Below are positions 11,827-22,900 of a stretch of DNA of 28,830 nt, piece after piece. Numbering within the stretch: the first letter of the stretch is position 1; each line of letters opens with the position of its first letter. The position numbers and the translations under genes are program-made. Source of the stretch: Antrodiella citrinella (Eukaryota; Basidiomycota; Agaricomycetes; Polyporales; Steccherinaceae); the NCBI GenBank assembly GCA_004802725.1, contig SGPM01000341.1, forward strand, positions 1 to 28,830, in the 5' to 3' direction. The notes under the pieces were generated by a model. That model saw only the letters and a program-made list of their open reading frames with translations, made no database searches and was not told the DNA's origin.

Positions 11827-12662
11827 ATGCCTAGGTAACGTTGAAATCGTCTTCATTGTCGCAACGGTACTGATCGTATCTACGCAGGGCCCCGCGGAAC
11901 CACAGCAAGACGTGAGCTTTTCCTCTTCTTCAAGATCCACTTTTATGTGGCGGGATGCACCGTGCTGACTGAAGCCGTGCCCCATCATCCTTACGATGAC
12001 TATAGCTACAAGGTCCCTCGTCGACCTTTCGAATCGGCTCGTCTCGATGCTGAGCTAAAGGTACGGCTTGCCTATATACTCACTCCTGATGTGCTTGAGA
12101 CTGACTTTGCCGATAGCTCGCCGGCGAGTACGGTCTCCGCAACAAGCGCGAGATCTGGCGCATTGGTCTCACCCTGTCCAAGATTCGTCGTGCCGCTCGT
12201 GAGCTCTTGAAGCTAGATGACAAGGATCCCAAGCGTCTCTTCGAGGGAAATGCTCTTATTCGCCGTCTCGTCCGTGTCGGTGTGCTCGATGAGTCTCGCA
12301 TGCGTCTCGATTACGTGCTGTCTTTGAAGATTGAGGATTTCTTGGAGCGTCGTCTGCAGACTCAAGTCTTCAAGAGCGGCCTAGCGAAATCTATTCACCA
12401 CGCTCGTGTTCTTATCAGGCAACGCCACATTCGGTATGTCCACTCGTGTCTGCTTATCCTATATCTCTCACACATGTGCTTTCGCAGTGTTGGCAAACAA
12501 ATTGTCAACGTTCCCTCTTTCGTTGTTCGTCTCGACTCTCAAAAACACATCGACTTCGCTCTCACTTCACCTTATGGTGGTGGACGTGCTGGCCGTGTCA
12601 AGCGCAAGCGTGCCGCTGCGGCTGCCAAGAAGGATGAGGGTGAAGAGGAGGAAGAGGACTAA
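11827..12662 (+). CDS. RPS9: 40S ribosomal protein uS4 (Rps9)
   Basis: uS4 is a primary rRNA-binding protein of the small subunit and helps set decoding fidelity. Exons are 11827-11834, 11888-11911, 12006-12060, 12117-12433 and 12488-12662, giving 192 residues. The spliced N-terminus reads [20 protein letters not shown], the expected Rps9 start, which confirms the 8-nt and 24-nt first exons. [21 protein letters not shown] and the S4 RNA-binding fold ([19 protein letters not shown] to [12 protein letters not shown]) follow. The tail is alanine/lysine then acidic ([11 protein letters not shown]). The second intron, 94 bp, is the longest confirmed in the window; I found no snoRNA C/D box order in it. 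Confidence 0.97.
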
Positions 12663-13454
12663 ACGTATCTTACTATTGTCCTGTTGTTCATGTTACCATA
12701 TGCTGATTATGTCATGTGTGCCCTGCATGTGCAAGTTGTATGCGCCCCTCCCGTCCGCTGTATCGTTAGGCGTTATCGTTATTCTAATCTGTTCCTGTCG
12801 GAATATTTTTCTCCACAACTTGCGAGGTGCCACTCAATTGAAGACATCGCTGAAATGTTATGTTTGCTAGTTGTTTGTTGGTGGGCTAGTGCTGCGATGA
12901 CCTTGATATTGTTTATCTCACGAAAAGTTTTGCGAGTGTCGCGAATTTTACAGGTATGTTCAACCACATCCGAGTCCAAGGGCTCATCTGAAGATCCCGA
13001 TAGTTATGTTGTCCCAACGCCGTGGCCCATAGGTCTGCATGCTCGAGTCTATATGTAGCGGAGGACATCAAAGAGACGCGGCTACAAAGGGGACAATCCG
13101 GATGAGTACCTAGTATCGTCGCATGGATTAGGCACCAGGTGGACGCTTGCATCTCATAAGTATTTGTTATCTCGCTCGCTAAACTCATTATCAACGTCAC
13201 TACTATAGGAGACTACAGGTCACTTTAAGTCATCACATGGACCGACATCGTATCTTGCCCTCATGATATGTCCAACTTGAAAATGCGGAACCGACATCCG
13301 CAAATCCCGATAGATAAATAGAACGAAGTACAGAATGCCTATGGCAGGATCTGCTGGCCATACGAACAGTCCTTTATAAACCTTTCCGATAGATCTCCGT
13401 GCTCTTGAGGTCAGTTCCTTCAACTATAAACCTTCGTAATCTGACTGCATTGAA
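12663..13454. other. intergenic region between uS4 and the GH20 gene
   Basis: The first part is the 3' flank of uS4. I see no coding frame with recognisable similarity, no tRNA-like arms and no clear repeat. Its right end is the promoter of the GH20 gene, with two TATA-like sites near 13375 and 13425. Confidence 0.6.
13375..13380 (+). promoter_or_regulatory. possible TATA box of the GH20 gene
   Basis: TATAAA lies 80 bp before the first ATG (13455) and 98 bp before the preferred one (13473), a plausible distance for a core promoter with a short leader. A second TATAAA at 13425-13430 lies only 30 bp before the first ATG. If that one is used, the transcript would start near or after the first ATG, which would favour the second. 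Placement is inferred. Confidence 0.35.
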
Positions 13455-15599
13455 ATGGACATAGACGTCAATATGCGTCTCACATTCCTTGCAGTGCACC
13501 TGTCCTCGGTCGCAGCGGTGCTCGCTACTGGCTTATATCCTCAGATTCCATCAGTTGCTTCCTTCTCGTCGTCGTCCGGAGATCCTTTCCTATTGGCGTC
13601 GGACGTGCGCATTCTTGTCGACAGCAAGGAAGCAAGTGTCGGTTCTCCATCACTTTTGGACTTTGCACAAGTGTTCCGAGAGGATCTTATCAGCGTTGCT
13701 TCCTTTGCGACTATCCTTCCTGTTGGAGTTTCCTCTAAGAACACCGCGAGTTACCTCTTCCCGACGATATACCTTACCATCGATACCAAGAAGCAGTATA
13801 CTCTGTTCAATGGCAAACCCACTGAGGACGGTTATGATTTGACGATCACTCATAATTCTATCACTATCACCGCCTCTGCCCCCATTGGCGCGTGGTGGGG
13901 CACGCGAACCCTCCTGCAGCAAGTAGCTTTGGCTGTGGCATCTGGGTCGAGGCAAATCACGTTTCCCATTGGTCAACTTTCGGACTCTCCGGGATGGGAA
14001 GTTCGCGGCTTCATGCTTGATGTTGGTCGGCATTGGTTCGACACGGAGTTCCTCAGTCAGTCCATCTAAACTTCTGACTTCCGACTATTCGCTAACTAAA
14101 CAACATTTGTAGGCGATTTGTGTATCTACGCGTCATTCTTCAAGATCAACGAGTTCCACCTCCATGCGTCCGATAATCTTTGGAACCCAGCTTGGCTTTA
14201 CGGCGATGGCAACGAGGGTTGGAAGAAACTCTACGCCGCGTTCAGGTTCCAACCCGCTGATGGTTCTCCCATCGCTGGCCTCGTTCCCAGACTGAACGAG
14301 AGTTGGACCCAGAGCGACTTCCGCGCTATGCAGACAACTTGCGCCCAGCACGGTATCACCCTGATCCCGGAGATTGACACTCCCGGTCATTCTCTGGTGA
14401 TAAGTCAGTGGAAACCAGAGCTCATGGAGAACGGCACGCCAGACCACTTAAACCTCTCGTACCCCGACACCATCCCGACGATCAAATCCATTTGGGACGA
14501 GTTCCTTCCTTGGTTCTCTTCATCCGAAGTCTCCATCGGCGCAGACGAGTACGACGCGAGTCTGGCCAACGATTACATCAACTTCGTCAACGAGATGTCC
14601 TCGTACGTCAAACAGAAGTCCGGAAAGTCCGTTCGCATCTGGGGTACCTACGAGCCCAGCGATACTCTTTCAGTCTCGACCGACATCACCATCCAGCATT
14701 GGGACTTCCCTGACGACGACATTCCCAATCAGCTCATGGCGGCAGGATACCAGGTCATCAACTCAGAGCAGGACTTCCTCTATCTCGACGGAAAGACTTC
14801 CGAGGACAACCAGTTCCCCCAGGAGCTAGACCAAGACCTGATCTGGGGCGGTGCTCCTGGTGGCAAGGGATGGGCTCCTAACGTCTTTTCCGCTTCGGAT
14901 GCTTCTAACAACACTAGTATCGATAACCCCAACCTCCGCGGGTCCATCATGCCCCTCTGGAATGATTGGGGTAACAATGCCACCACCCGGCTCGAGATCT
15001 ACTACCAGCTGGCACGCAGTCTTGCGGTCTTTGGCGAGAAAGCGTGGTCTGGTTCGGAGGCCCGTCCTTTAGCTCTCACTCGAGACCAGTTTGATGCCTC
15101 TTACCCCATCCTAAACGCCGCTGCACCTGGTCAGAACCTGAACCGCGTCGTTCCGGCACGAAACAATGTGGTATACGACCTCGACATTGCAGTCAACGGC
15201 GAGGTCACCCCGATCGAGTCCGTCGGTCCTCCCTACACCATGACCTTCTCCGTCCAACCCTCCTCCCACTCTCCCAGCACCGGCACTCTCTTCTCTGGCA
15301 TCGACTCGATACTGCACGTCGCCAATCTCACGTTCGAGGCCACGGGTCAGCTATACGCTCTAGGGTATATTCTGCCTCAGAACAAATGGACCACCGTCGC
15401 AATCCATGCGACTAGGGACTACACCTACGCTATCATCGACGGAGACGAGTCGACGAAGCATTACTGGACTACCTTGATGGATCTTTGGGGTGACGAGATC
15501 GTGATCGGTAACATGTCTTTCGCCGCACCTTCTCAGACGTTCGGTGGAGATGGCTTTTCAGGCGCTATCAAGGACGTTTCTATCGTGCTCGGTACATGA
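13455..15599 (+). CDS. secreted glycoside hydrolase family 20 (beta-N-acetylhexosaminidase / lacto-N-biosidase-like)
   Basis: Exons 13455-14055 and 14113-15599 (57-bp intron) give 695 residues. The ATG at 13473 is the better start because it makes MRLTFLAVHLSSVAAVLATG, a clear signal peptide, without the acidic MDIDVN in front. A GH20b-like accessory domain precedes the barrel (to about residue 180), then PGWEVRGFMLDVGRHWF starts the catalytic domain. HASDNLW is at 217-223, EIDTPGH at 287-293, and the catalytic Asp-Glu pair in IGADEY at D345-E346 (numbered from 13455), matching the substrate-assisted mechanism of GH20. The usual hexosaminidase HWH-x-D-D and GGDE are altered here to HASDN and GADE, as in divergent GH20 members such as lacto-N-biosidases. 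The last ~200 residues resemble a concanavalin-like beta-sandwich, possibly glycan binding. The exact substrate cannot be read from the sequence. Confidence 0.88.
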
Positions 15600-15773
15600 G
15601 CTGTCACCGATTGTTGGTTAACGGTGTAATTTCTCAATTCCGTTTCTGCGAGATTGCGATGGGATTATGGGTGGATAGTTTACAATGCAAAAGTGTTCCA
15701 TACGAAAACAATAATCCAACTTCTACTGTAAGGTATGAGAGCCCTCGTAAAGTAAAGTCCGCAATGCTGTGTT

Positions 15774-17557
15774 CTACTGTGTACGCTGTCGTTTGGAAGC
15801 TGGAGCGTATAAGTTTGGTGTGGGTCTGCATTGAATATCCGTGGGATAAGATGGCCAGTAATAAGGGGCAAGCCCGGCACCAGGGTATGCGCCAGCGTAA
15901 GTCGAGTACCCCACGGTAGGCGCAGGGCTATTGAAGTACCCGTCGGTGTGAGAATGACTCTGATTCGATCCGCGGTGTCGGTCATGTCTGATCAACGGGG
16001 GAGACCAAGCAGCTGGTAACTTGAGAGACTCCAGGTTGGCTTCCAGTTCACCGGAGTCAACTAGATGACGAATGCGTTCCCGGCGATCAGAAGTCTAACA
16101 GTGACATTCATGTCAATTCCAGCAGACAGTAGGTTCAGAATAGGACATACCTCCTGGGAGATGTTAATTATACTTCCTAGAACATTGCAGTTCGTCATAG
16201 AAATAGTATAATTTGTCAGTACTCGATGCGCTTCCCGAAAGGCGTTCTTGATCTTTGTCGCTTTGCTAGCTGACCGTCCTATGTCGCGACCTGGAATGAT
16301 GAGATAAATTTCAACTGTCGTTCGCATTAAGAGCACATACCAGGATTGACGAGACATTCTATCGAGAGAGCGTCGGGAAACCCGTCACTGACATATCCCA
16401 GCGACTCCTTGGTGACTATTATTCCATCAACAGGTACCACACACGACGTGGTCCAGTCGAGTTCAATACCGTAGAAATGGAAGAATCCAAGGAGCAGCAC
16501 GCCTAGACTTTCATTCTCCATGAAATGATCAATGAACGCTTGAGGCTTTCGTTTGAGCTCAGTCTAAATAGATGTGTAAAATATAGTCATGGAGGAGCAA
16601 AAAATGGGAAGTACCTTCAAGAAACAAATGACCAAGCAAGAAAGTGCATAGCTACTTAGTCCACCATTGGACGCCGCGTCAAGGCCGTTGCTTCGGAGGA
16701 AACCCTTCAGCACGAGCAATAAATGCCGGAGCGGAGGCAGGCTAGTTAGGTATTCTTTCAATATTGCAACGCCTCTGACCCCGTCGTCGGCATTGATGCT
16801 CACGTCTATACTGAAGGAGCCTAAATAGCATGACGTAAGATGACGATGTTATACATGAGACCGGTTCCCCTCACCAAGCGTCGGCAGCATTTCGAACTGC
16901 ATGACTGGTACACGAGCACCAAGAGCGACTGATGCCCCATAGCAGAATGACGCGTCTTTCAGCATTGAAGATAGTTGCATCAGAGTGCGATTCCTGTATT
17001 TATCGTCATAGATCAAGGGAGTTTGAACGACCAGGTCGATGTCACTGCGCGTTGTGTTCAGAATATGTGAATTCACGGACAGAACACACTAACCTGTCAG
17101 GTAGACAAAGATCCAACGCCACACTTCCAAAAGTGTCTACTACACAGCTGGCAAGACGCCTCTTGATCAATTCTTCCACCTTGGACACAACCAGCGACCG
17201 CGCCCGAATTTCTTGCTCAGTTGATACACAATGCGAGACAAACGCCACAATCTCATCATGTAGCCTGTACTGGTCAGCGATGAAGCAACAAAACGCAGTA
17301 GTCACGTACCTTTGTTCCATGCTCTCATACTCCGTCATTCCCAGTGAGTCCATCCACGGTGTGTGCCACCGTGTCCGCTCGCCCGGGCCACTAGGACACT
17401 TGTCACGCTTTCGTTTCCGCGATCTCTTGCTAGTAGTGGCATTTGTTCGTTGCGGTTCGACACACAAGATGGGTCCAGCCTGGGGCATTGCCGATGCGGT
17501 CATTCCTGCGCATGCGGCCTCCAGCACGGCCACCGTTGAGTTCTGGACAACGGACAT
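15774..17557 (-). CDS. non-canonical poly(A) polymerase, Trf4/Cid14-like nucleotidyltransferase
   Basis: This is a DNA-polymerase-beta-like nucleotidyltransferase. Relatives in the TRAMP complex add short A tails to nuclear RNAs for exosome decay; others are cytoplasmic. Exons are 17557-17310, 17264-17094, 17044-16875, 16820-16615, 16563-16341, 16290-16151 and 16094-15774, giving 492 residues. After a basic segment (KRSRKRKRDK, a likely nuclear signal) comes WMDSLGMTEYE. The catalytic motif is FGSVALDLCLPDSDIDL with D141 and D143, and the third carboxylate is D202 in FSIDVSI. The PAP-associated domain follows (RHLLLVLKGFLRSNGLDAASNGGLSSYAL; LGVLLLGFFHFYG). The tail is rich in G, Y, P and ends KRQRTQ. 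The acceptor of the last intron was chosen at 16095 because it continues in frame with TSDRRERIRHLVDSGELEANL. Another acceptor 34 nt downstream would shift the frame and end the protein early. Confidence 0.92.
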
Positions 17558-17942
17558 CGTATCGGCGACAGCGGTAGTGTGTTCGTTGGATGAGCCGTAC
17601 GTTCACAGTCGTGTAGATTATAGGGCGGTAGGTCGTCGTGAGGGAGTAAAACAAGAAGCCTGCTGCCTAACGACACCGTCGAGGACATACGCGAACGTAA
17701 ATGTAAGTATTCATAATGAGTCCATTTCGCGAGTTCCGTCGGCATCGTGGTTCAAGTCAGGCCTGGTCCGTGACTAGAAAGCTGTTTGTCGACTACAGCC
17801 ACGTGGCTGTAGTGGCGCATCCGAGCTTGGCAGGGCCATGCGGTCGTCTTCGCCCGGACCTGCCAGTGTCAGTGCTTTCGCGTACGCAACGAATGCATTT
17901 CGACAATATCTACTTCACAAATACCTACAAGAGCCTACAACA
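17558..17942. other. region between the poly(A) polymerase promoter and the xanthine dioxygenase 3' end
   Basis: 385 bp without a gene. On the minus strand it is the 3' flank of the dioxygenase followed by the upstream region of the poly(A) polymerase gene. Its notable content is the 22-bp palindrome at 17792-17813. A short inverted repeat, tggcagg and cctgcca, flanks 17835-17857. Confidence 0.6.
17792..17813. promoter_or_regulatory. 22-bp perfect palindrome centred on a CACGTG E-box
   Basis: The inner 20 bases read ctacagccacgtggctgtag, and one more pair (a at 17792, t at 17813) matches. The centre is CACGTG, the site of bHLH factors such as Cbf1/Pho4-type and SREBP-type proteins in fungi. 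It lies 235 bp upstream of the poly(A) polymerase ATG. As DNA it is a plausible dimer-binding operator; as RNA it could form a hairpin at the dioxygenase 3' end. Which applies is not visible from sequence. Confidence 0.55.
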
Positions 17943-19423
17943 CTACGACCACCTATTCACATCCTCTAGGCTCGGGCCGAGAGGGAAATCCGATGCTGCC
18001 AAATTACACTGGTGGAACACGCGAATTTGATCTGGTTTGAAGGACCCGAGAGCAGAGTGGAGAACGCCTCTGTTATGGAAGATGACCAGATCTTTCTGGT
18101 TCCTACGAGACGATCCGAGTCATGTCAATCGCAGTTCATATACACATACTTAGTAGGCCTATAACCTACCAGTTGTGCGGATACACATACTGTAAGATAA
18201 TTGATGATTAGCTTAGTGTCGAATAGCGTGAGTTCAGGCGAACGTACTCTCGGTGCAATTGCAGGTCGCTGTATTTCATGCAAAATGTCCCGAACTTCTT
18301 GCAGATTGGTGATCTGTGTCCCCAATGGATGCGGAGGAGAGGTTTTGTCACTCGCCGTCTCAGGCACAGGGTCCACAAAGAGCTGTGTGGCAGCGCAAGG
18401 ATGTGATTGCAGATGAAGGCCGTTTGTCACAGGGTTCTTCCATACCTGTATTACGATGAGTAGGGTGAAACGGCTGAGAGAGAAACATACCATGGGTAAA
18501 GTCTGCACCTTGGAGGCTTCCCATTGGGGTAAGCTCTCGTACGCTACTTCTAGTCCCTCTGTCTCTAGACCAAGACCTGTCGGTTTGGCACGTGCAGAAG
18601 ACATCCATACGAATGGGTGAGGAGCGTATTGTATGCGCGTCCTGACAGCGAGACTCTTGAGCTCCGGTGGTAAAATATCGAACATAACCCGTCCAGAGAC
18701 GAAAGCTGTTGCGCCCAAGGACACTTCTAGCTCATCCGTCGAACCATCGTCATAACGGCAAGTCTGTGTAGGGGCATCAGGGACTCGCACACCATACAGT
18801 GTAGTCACTTTGGGTGGTGCGAACTCATACAGAGCGGCATCCATGTGCCAGCGATAAAACCGGGTAATGCCACGATCCTCATCCTCGGCTGAAAGATGAG
18901 GAGTCCGATGGAAAGTCCTGTGCGAAGGATGTTTCAAAGTGATATTGGGAATGCCTTCATGATTCTCCAACAGTCCATTACCGATGAGTTGGACTTGGGG
19001 AACATTCGGAAGTGTTGTAAGCAGCGAGCGGAGGAGAGAGCGTTCAGACTTCTCCACTTTGTTGTTGCCATGACCATAGTTCTCGGATGAAGGATCAAAG
19101 GCCTGACGTCGAAATTGAAGCCCAGGTCATGTGTAGAGAGAACATGTACACAAACCTTTGTCAACGCATATTGCTGCTCTGGACTCAAGTCGCAGTCGCG
19201 GAATACCAGCAAGTCATGCTATCATGGACGAGATCTGTGTCAGCGGAACGAGGCTTTCAAAGTGAGATGGAGGTCGTACCTGATAGAGCAATCTCTCAAT
19301 TTCTGCAAACTCATCCTCTGTCATTTTGGAGACATCGACGCCTCTGATCTCTCTTCCAAAATCTCGGTACAAGTCGGCATCCAAGGAGGCTGGAAATTGA
19401 AGCGGGACCGTTTCTACGGTCAT
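17943..19423 (-). CDS. xanA: alpha-ketoglutarate-dependent xanthine dioxygenase (XanA type, TauD/TfdA fold)
   Basis: Fungal XanA oxidises xanthine to uric acid with Fe(II), O2 and alpha-ketoglutarate, a route independent of molybdenum xanthine dehydrogenase. Exons are 19423-19280, 19218-19156, 19102-18491, 18445-18248, 18189-18170 and 18102-17943, giving 398 residues. Key segments are YRDFGREIRGVDVSKM, HDLLVFRDCDLSPEQQYALTK, ENYGHGNNK and RTFHRTPHLSAEDEDRGITRFYRWHMDAALYE. The iron ligands are H155 and D157 (HMD) and the distal H361 in HNRGVLHS; R373, 12 residues further, is positioned to bind the alpha-ketoglutarate carboxylate. PPKVTTLYG and GLGLETEGLE are typical of the XanA branch rather than taurine dioxygenase. 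A 20-nt exon (YVYPHNW) connects to the distal-histidine exon; without it the C-terminal catalytic residues are missed. An upstream in-frame ATG at 19489 is possible but less likely. The assignment as xanthine-specific is by family resemblance. Confidence 0.9.
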
Positions 19424-19919
19424 TGCAGTGAGAAGTGAGAGATTGGGATTGTGGAGGCGTGCAGGTTCTTGCGTGCGAATCCTTCTCACACAAAGAGTAG
19501 GTGACTACGGCGCCAGCGCGCAGGCCGGTCATGCGACTACATATGACGCAGGGGTCAGACGGTTCATTTCCACGTCGTGCGACATGCATCAGCTAAAGAT
19601 CTGGAGAAGTATATGTCCAATGGCAGCAACTGAGTAACGAGTAGCAGCGTCAAGCTTGTCGAAGGAATGTCATGGATGGCACGAACTTGAAGACAAATTG
19701 TAAAAGGGTTGGTAGTAGATGCTCTTGGACAACACGTACAAACAGCTCCGCGTAATGGGCGGCAATTTGAATAGACTACTGCCTACAGGCACCAGCTACT
19801 GGCTGTCCTACTACACTACACTAGCTGTCTTACGCGGTCATCATCAGTCCTACGCATAGCCCATGTTCATGGTCCAAGTCTTTCCTGCATAAATCACGGA
19901 ATCATCCTACATTGTTCTT
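19424..19919. promoter_or_regulatory. divergent intergenic region of xanthine dioxygenase and VPS11
   Basis: 496 bp between divergent start codons. I looked for TCGG-N6-CCGA, the site of the Aspergillus purine regulator UaY, and did not see it. GATA cores occur, as expected by chance. No TATA box or repeat stands out. The function as promoter for both genes is inferred from position. Confidence 0.5.
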
Positions 19920-22900
19920 ATGTCATCTCAAGACCAGTCCGCCCCGTCCGCAGTGAGCATGAGATTTTGTTGTCATCGCTGTCTCGGTGCTAACAAGTCC
20001 TTCGTAGTGGCGGCAGTTCACATTCTTTGACGCGATACCGATTAAGGACAGTCATGACCTCGCCAACCCGCCTGAGATCTTCAAGGTGAGTGAAGTACAA
20101 ATACCGAAGCTATGTCGGCTCAACGGTGGTGTTCATGCAGCAGAAGACACCGGAGATATCATGTATAGCAGCGACATCACTGGGCACAATCGTGGCGGAC
20201 ATTCATGGTAGCATCTTCCTGCTGAACAGGGAGTACGAAGTCGAGAAGAGTTGGATTGCACACAGTGGTGGTCGGGTCACACATATGGTGGAACGGAAGA
20301 AGATATTGATCACTCTGGGCGTGCGTTTGCTCTATTTCTCCGGCATGAGATGCATATTGACGCCAGTTTGTTAGGAAGAAGAGTCAATAAGACACCCTCT
20401 CCTCAAAGTCTGGGATATGGGACACTTCGACAAGAGGACAGGTACACCTACTTTGTTGCGCTCGGTCAAAGTGCAAAGCGGGAATAGGCCACATCCAGTA
20501 AGCTACACCGTTGCTCCGTTTCGCGTTGGACATGACTGATCATTTGTGCAAGGTCTCAACTATTGCTGTGTCATCTTCGCTTGCGTACCTTGCCATTGGA
20601 CTGGGCGACGGCACTGTCCTTCTCTATCGTCACCTTGATCAGTCTATCTTCTCTACATCAAGTAATCTTACAACGGTTCCAAAACCACGAGCTGTACACG
20701 AATCACCTGCGGAGCCGATCACTGGATTAGGATTCAAGGAACCAGATGAAGACAATGCGAATGTCTATCTCCTCATCGTGACAACGAACCACGTACTCTC
20801 CTACCAAGTCACCGGCAAAGGTAGCGGGAATACTCCCGCTGTAGTAGACGAGGTTGGCTGCGGGCTAGGCTGTGCAACTATGAATTGGCGAGACAGTGAG
20901 ATGATCGTAGCCAAGGATGAGGCGGTATACATTTGTGGGACTGAAAGTCGCGGGGCATGCTACGCTTACGAAGGTAGTCGTTCTTTTATGACCTTGATCC
21001 ATTTGCTGACTGCTCCAAAATAGGTCCAAAATCTGGGGTCCACGTCCACCGAAACTATTTGGTTCTTGTGACACCTCCGTTCACCCCTTCCAGCTCTGCT
21101 GCTTCTGCGACTGTTCGAAACTTTGCTATCAGGAATGACGGACCTACCCAGGAGATTACGAAAATCACCATCTTGGACCTCGAGAATAAATTTGTCGCGT
21201 ATTCAGATACTTTCACTTGTGGTGTCCGCGAGACCTTTTCCGCAAACAGGGAGATCCATTTGTTACTTAATGACGGAAGAGTGAGTCACATCTATACTTT
21301 CTCTCGTGCTCATGTCTTACATGTCATTTCAGCTCATTTGTCTGGAAGAGAAACCGACACCAGTCAAACTCGACATGCTTTATCGTGTATCACAGTACTT
21401 GCTCGCGTTGAACCTTGCTAAGACACAAAACCTGGAGGAGTCTAGTGTAGCTAATATCCACAAGCAGTATGGCGACCATCTGTACAACAAAGGCGACTAT
21501 GACGGGGCTATGCAGCAGTATCTGAAGACCATTGGATATGTCCCACCGAGCTATGTCATTCGAAAGGTAAGATTGTTGTTTGATGACACAAGCACAAAGT
21601 TGACAGTTGTGCAGTTCCTAGACGCACAGCGTATACATGGTCTAGCCACATACCTGCAAGACTTGCATGCTCTCGGTCTTGCGAACTCAGATCATACTAC
21701 TCTCCTTCTCAACACGTACACGAAACTGAAGGACGTGAACCGCCTCGATAATTTTATCAAGACAGAATCACGGCGATCATCTGCGAACGGTGAAGTGGAC
21801 GAACTTCCTTTCGACCTGGATACTGCAATTCGAGTCTGTAGGCAAGCGGGCTACTTCGAGCATGCATCATATCTTGCAAAGAAGTACGACCGTCATGAGG
21901 ACTACTTGCAGATTCAGATTGAAGATGCTAGTAACTACAAGGATGCGTTGGCATATCTACGGCGACTTGGCACAGGGGCGGTACGTGCGAGAAAAAACTC
22001 ATTATATAGTGCAAAGCTCACTTTTCCTACTAGGCTGAAAGCAATTTGGCTCGGTACGGCCGCGCGATGCTGGAAAGTCTCCCCGAAGAAACTACGCAGC
22101 TCCTCATTGATGTCTGTACAAGTCTCTCTCCCCTCACTGTTGAACACGACGAGCAATTTATCACACCGAGTCGTCAAGCGAGCACCGGTGGTCCGTCGTA
22201 CCTCTCTTATCTGGCGTTGAACAGGTCTGCCGCAATAGCTCCTCCCAACGGGTTAGAGACGATGCCGCCCGCTCCCGCCGTCCAGCCGTCTGCATCTCGT
22301 CAGGCCTCGGTGCACGAGGAGTCCAACACGGCCCCCATGACGCCCTCAAATAGTTCTCTCCCTGCTGCGCGTGCCCACACCATTAAACGTCCATCTCCAA
22401 GGTTATACTTCGCACACTTTATTGACGATAAGGAGCGGTTTATCCACTTCCTCCAGACCGTGGCAGCCAAGCGATGGGGTCAAAGTCTGGATTCTGAAGC
22501 GGTATCTTCTGTTCCCACTGATTCCGAAGAAGATCAGGAGGCAGAGAAGAAGGATCAGGCTGCCGTTTGGAACACCTTGTTGGAGCTGTATTTGACGTAC
22601 GCTGATAGCTCAGACGAAAGAGCGAGCTCCTTCGCCGTCCAGGCAGTACGGCTCTTGAAGACCGAACACCTACCGTACGACCCGACCCACGCCCTCATCC
22701 TATGCTCCACTCGTAGCTTCACGCCAGGCCTAGTCTTGCTATGGGAGAAATTGGGGATGTACGAAGACGTCCTGCGATTCTGGATGGACAAGCACAAGGA
22801 GGGATCAAGCACAGATGCATCGGCACAGGTTATAAGCTGCCTTCAGCAGTATGGTCCTGATCATCCACATCTGTACCCCCTCGTTCTACGCTTCTTGTCG

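Noticed and set aside
11912..12005. Possible C/D snoRNA in the 94-bp uS4 intron
   Set aside because: A CTGA and an ATGA-like word occur, but in the wrong order for C and D boxes, and no terminal stem is seen.
16061..16095. Distal acceptor for the last poly(A) polymerase intron as the main form
   Set aside because: It yields a short out-of-frame tail, while the proximal acceptor opens a 107-residue in-frame exon.
19424..19489. Start of the xanthine dioxygenase at the upstream in-frame ATG
   Set aside because: The added 22 residues (MRRIRTQEPARLH...) do not resemble the family; MTVETVPLQFPASLDA fits the usual N-terminus.
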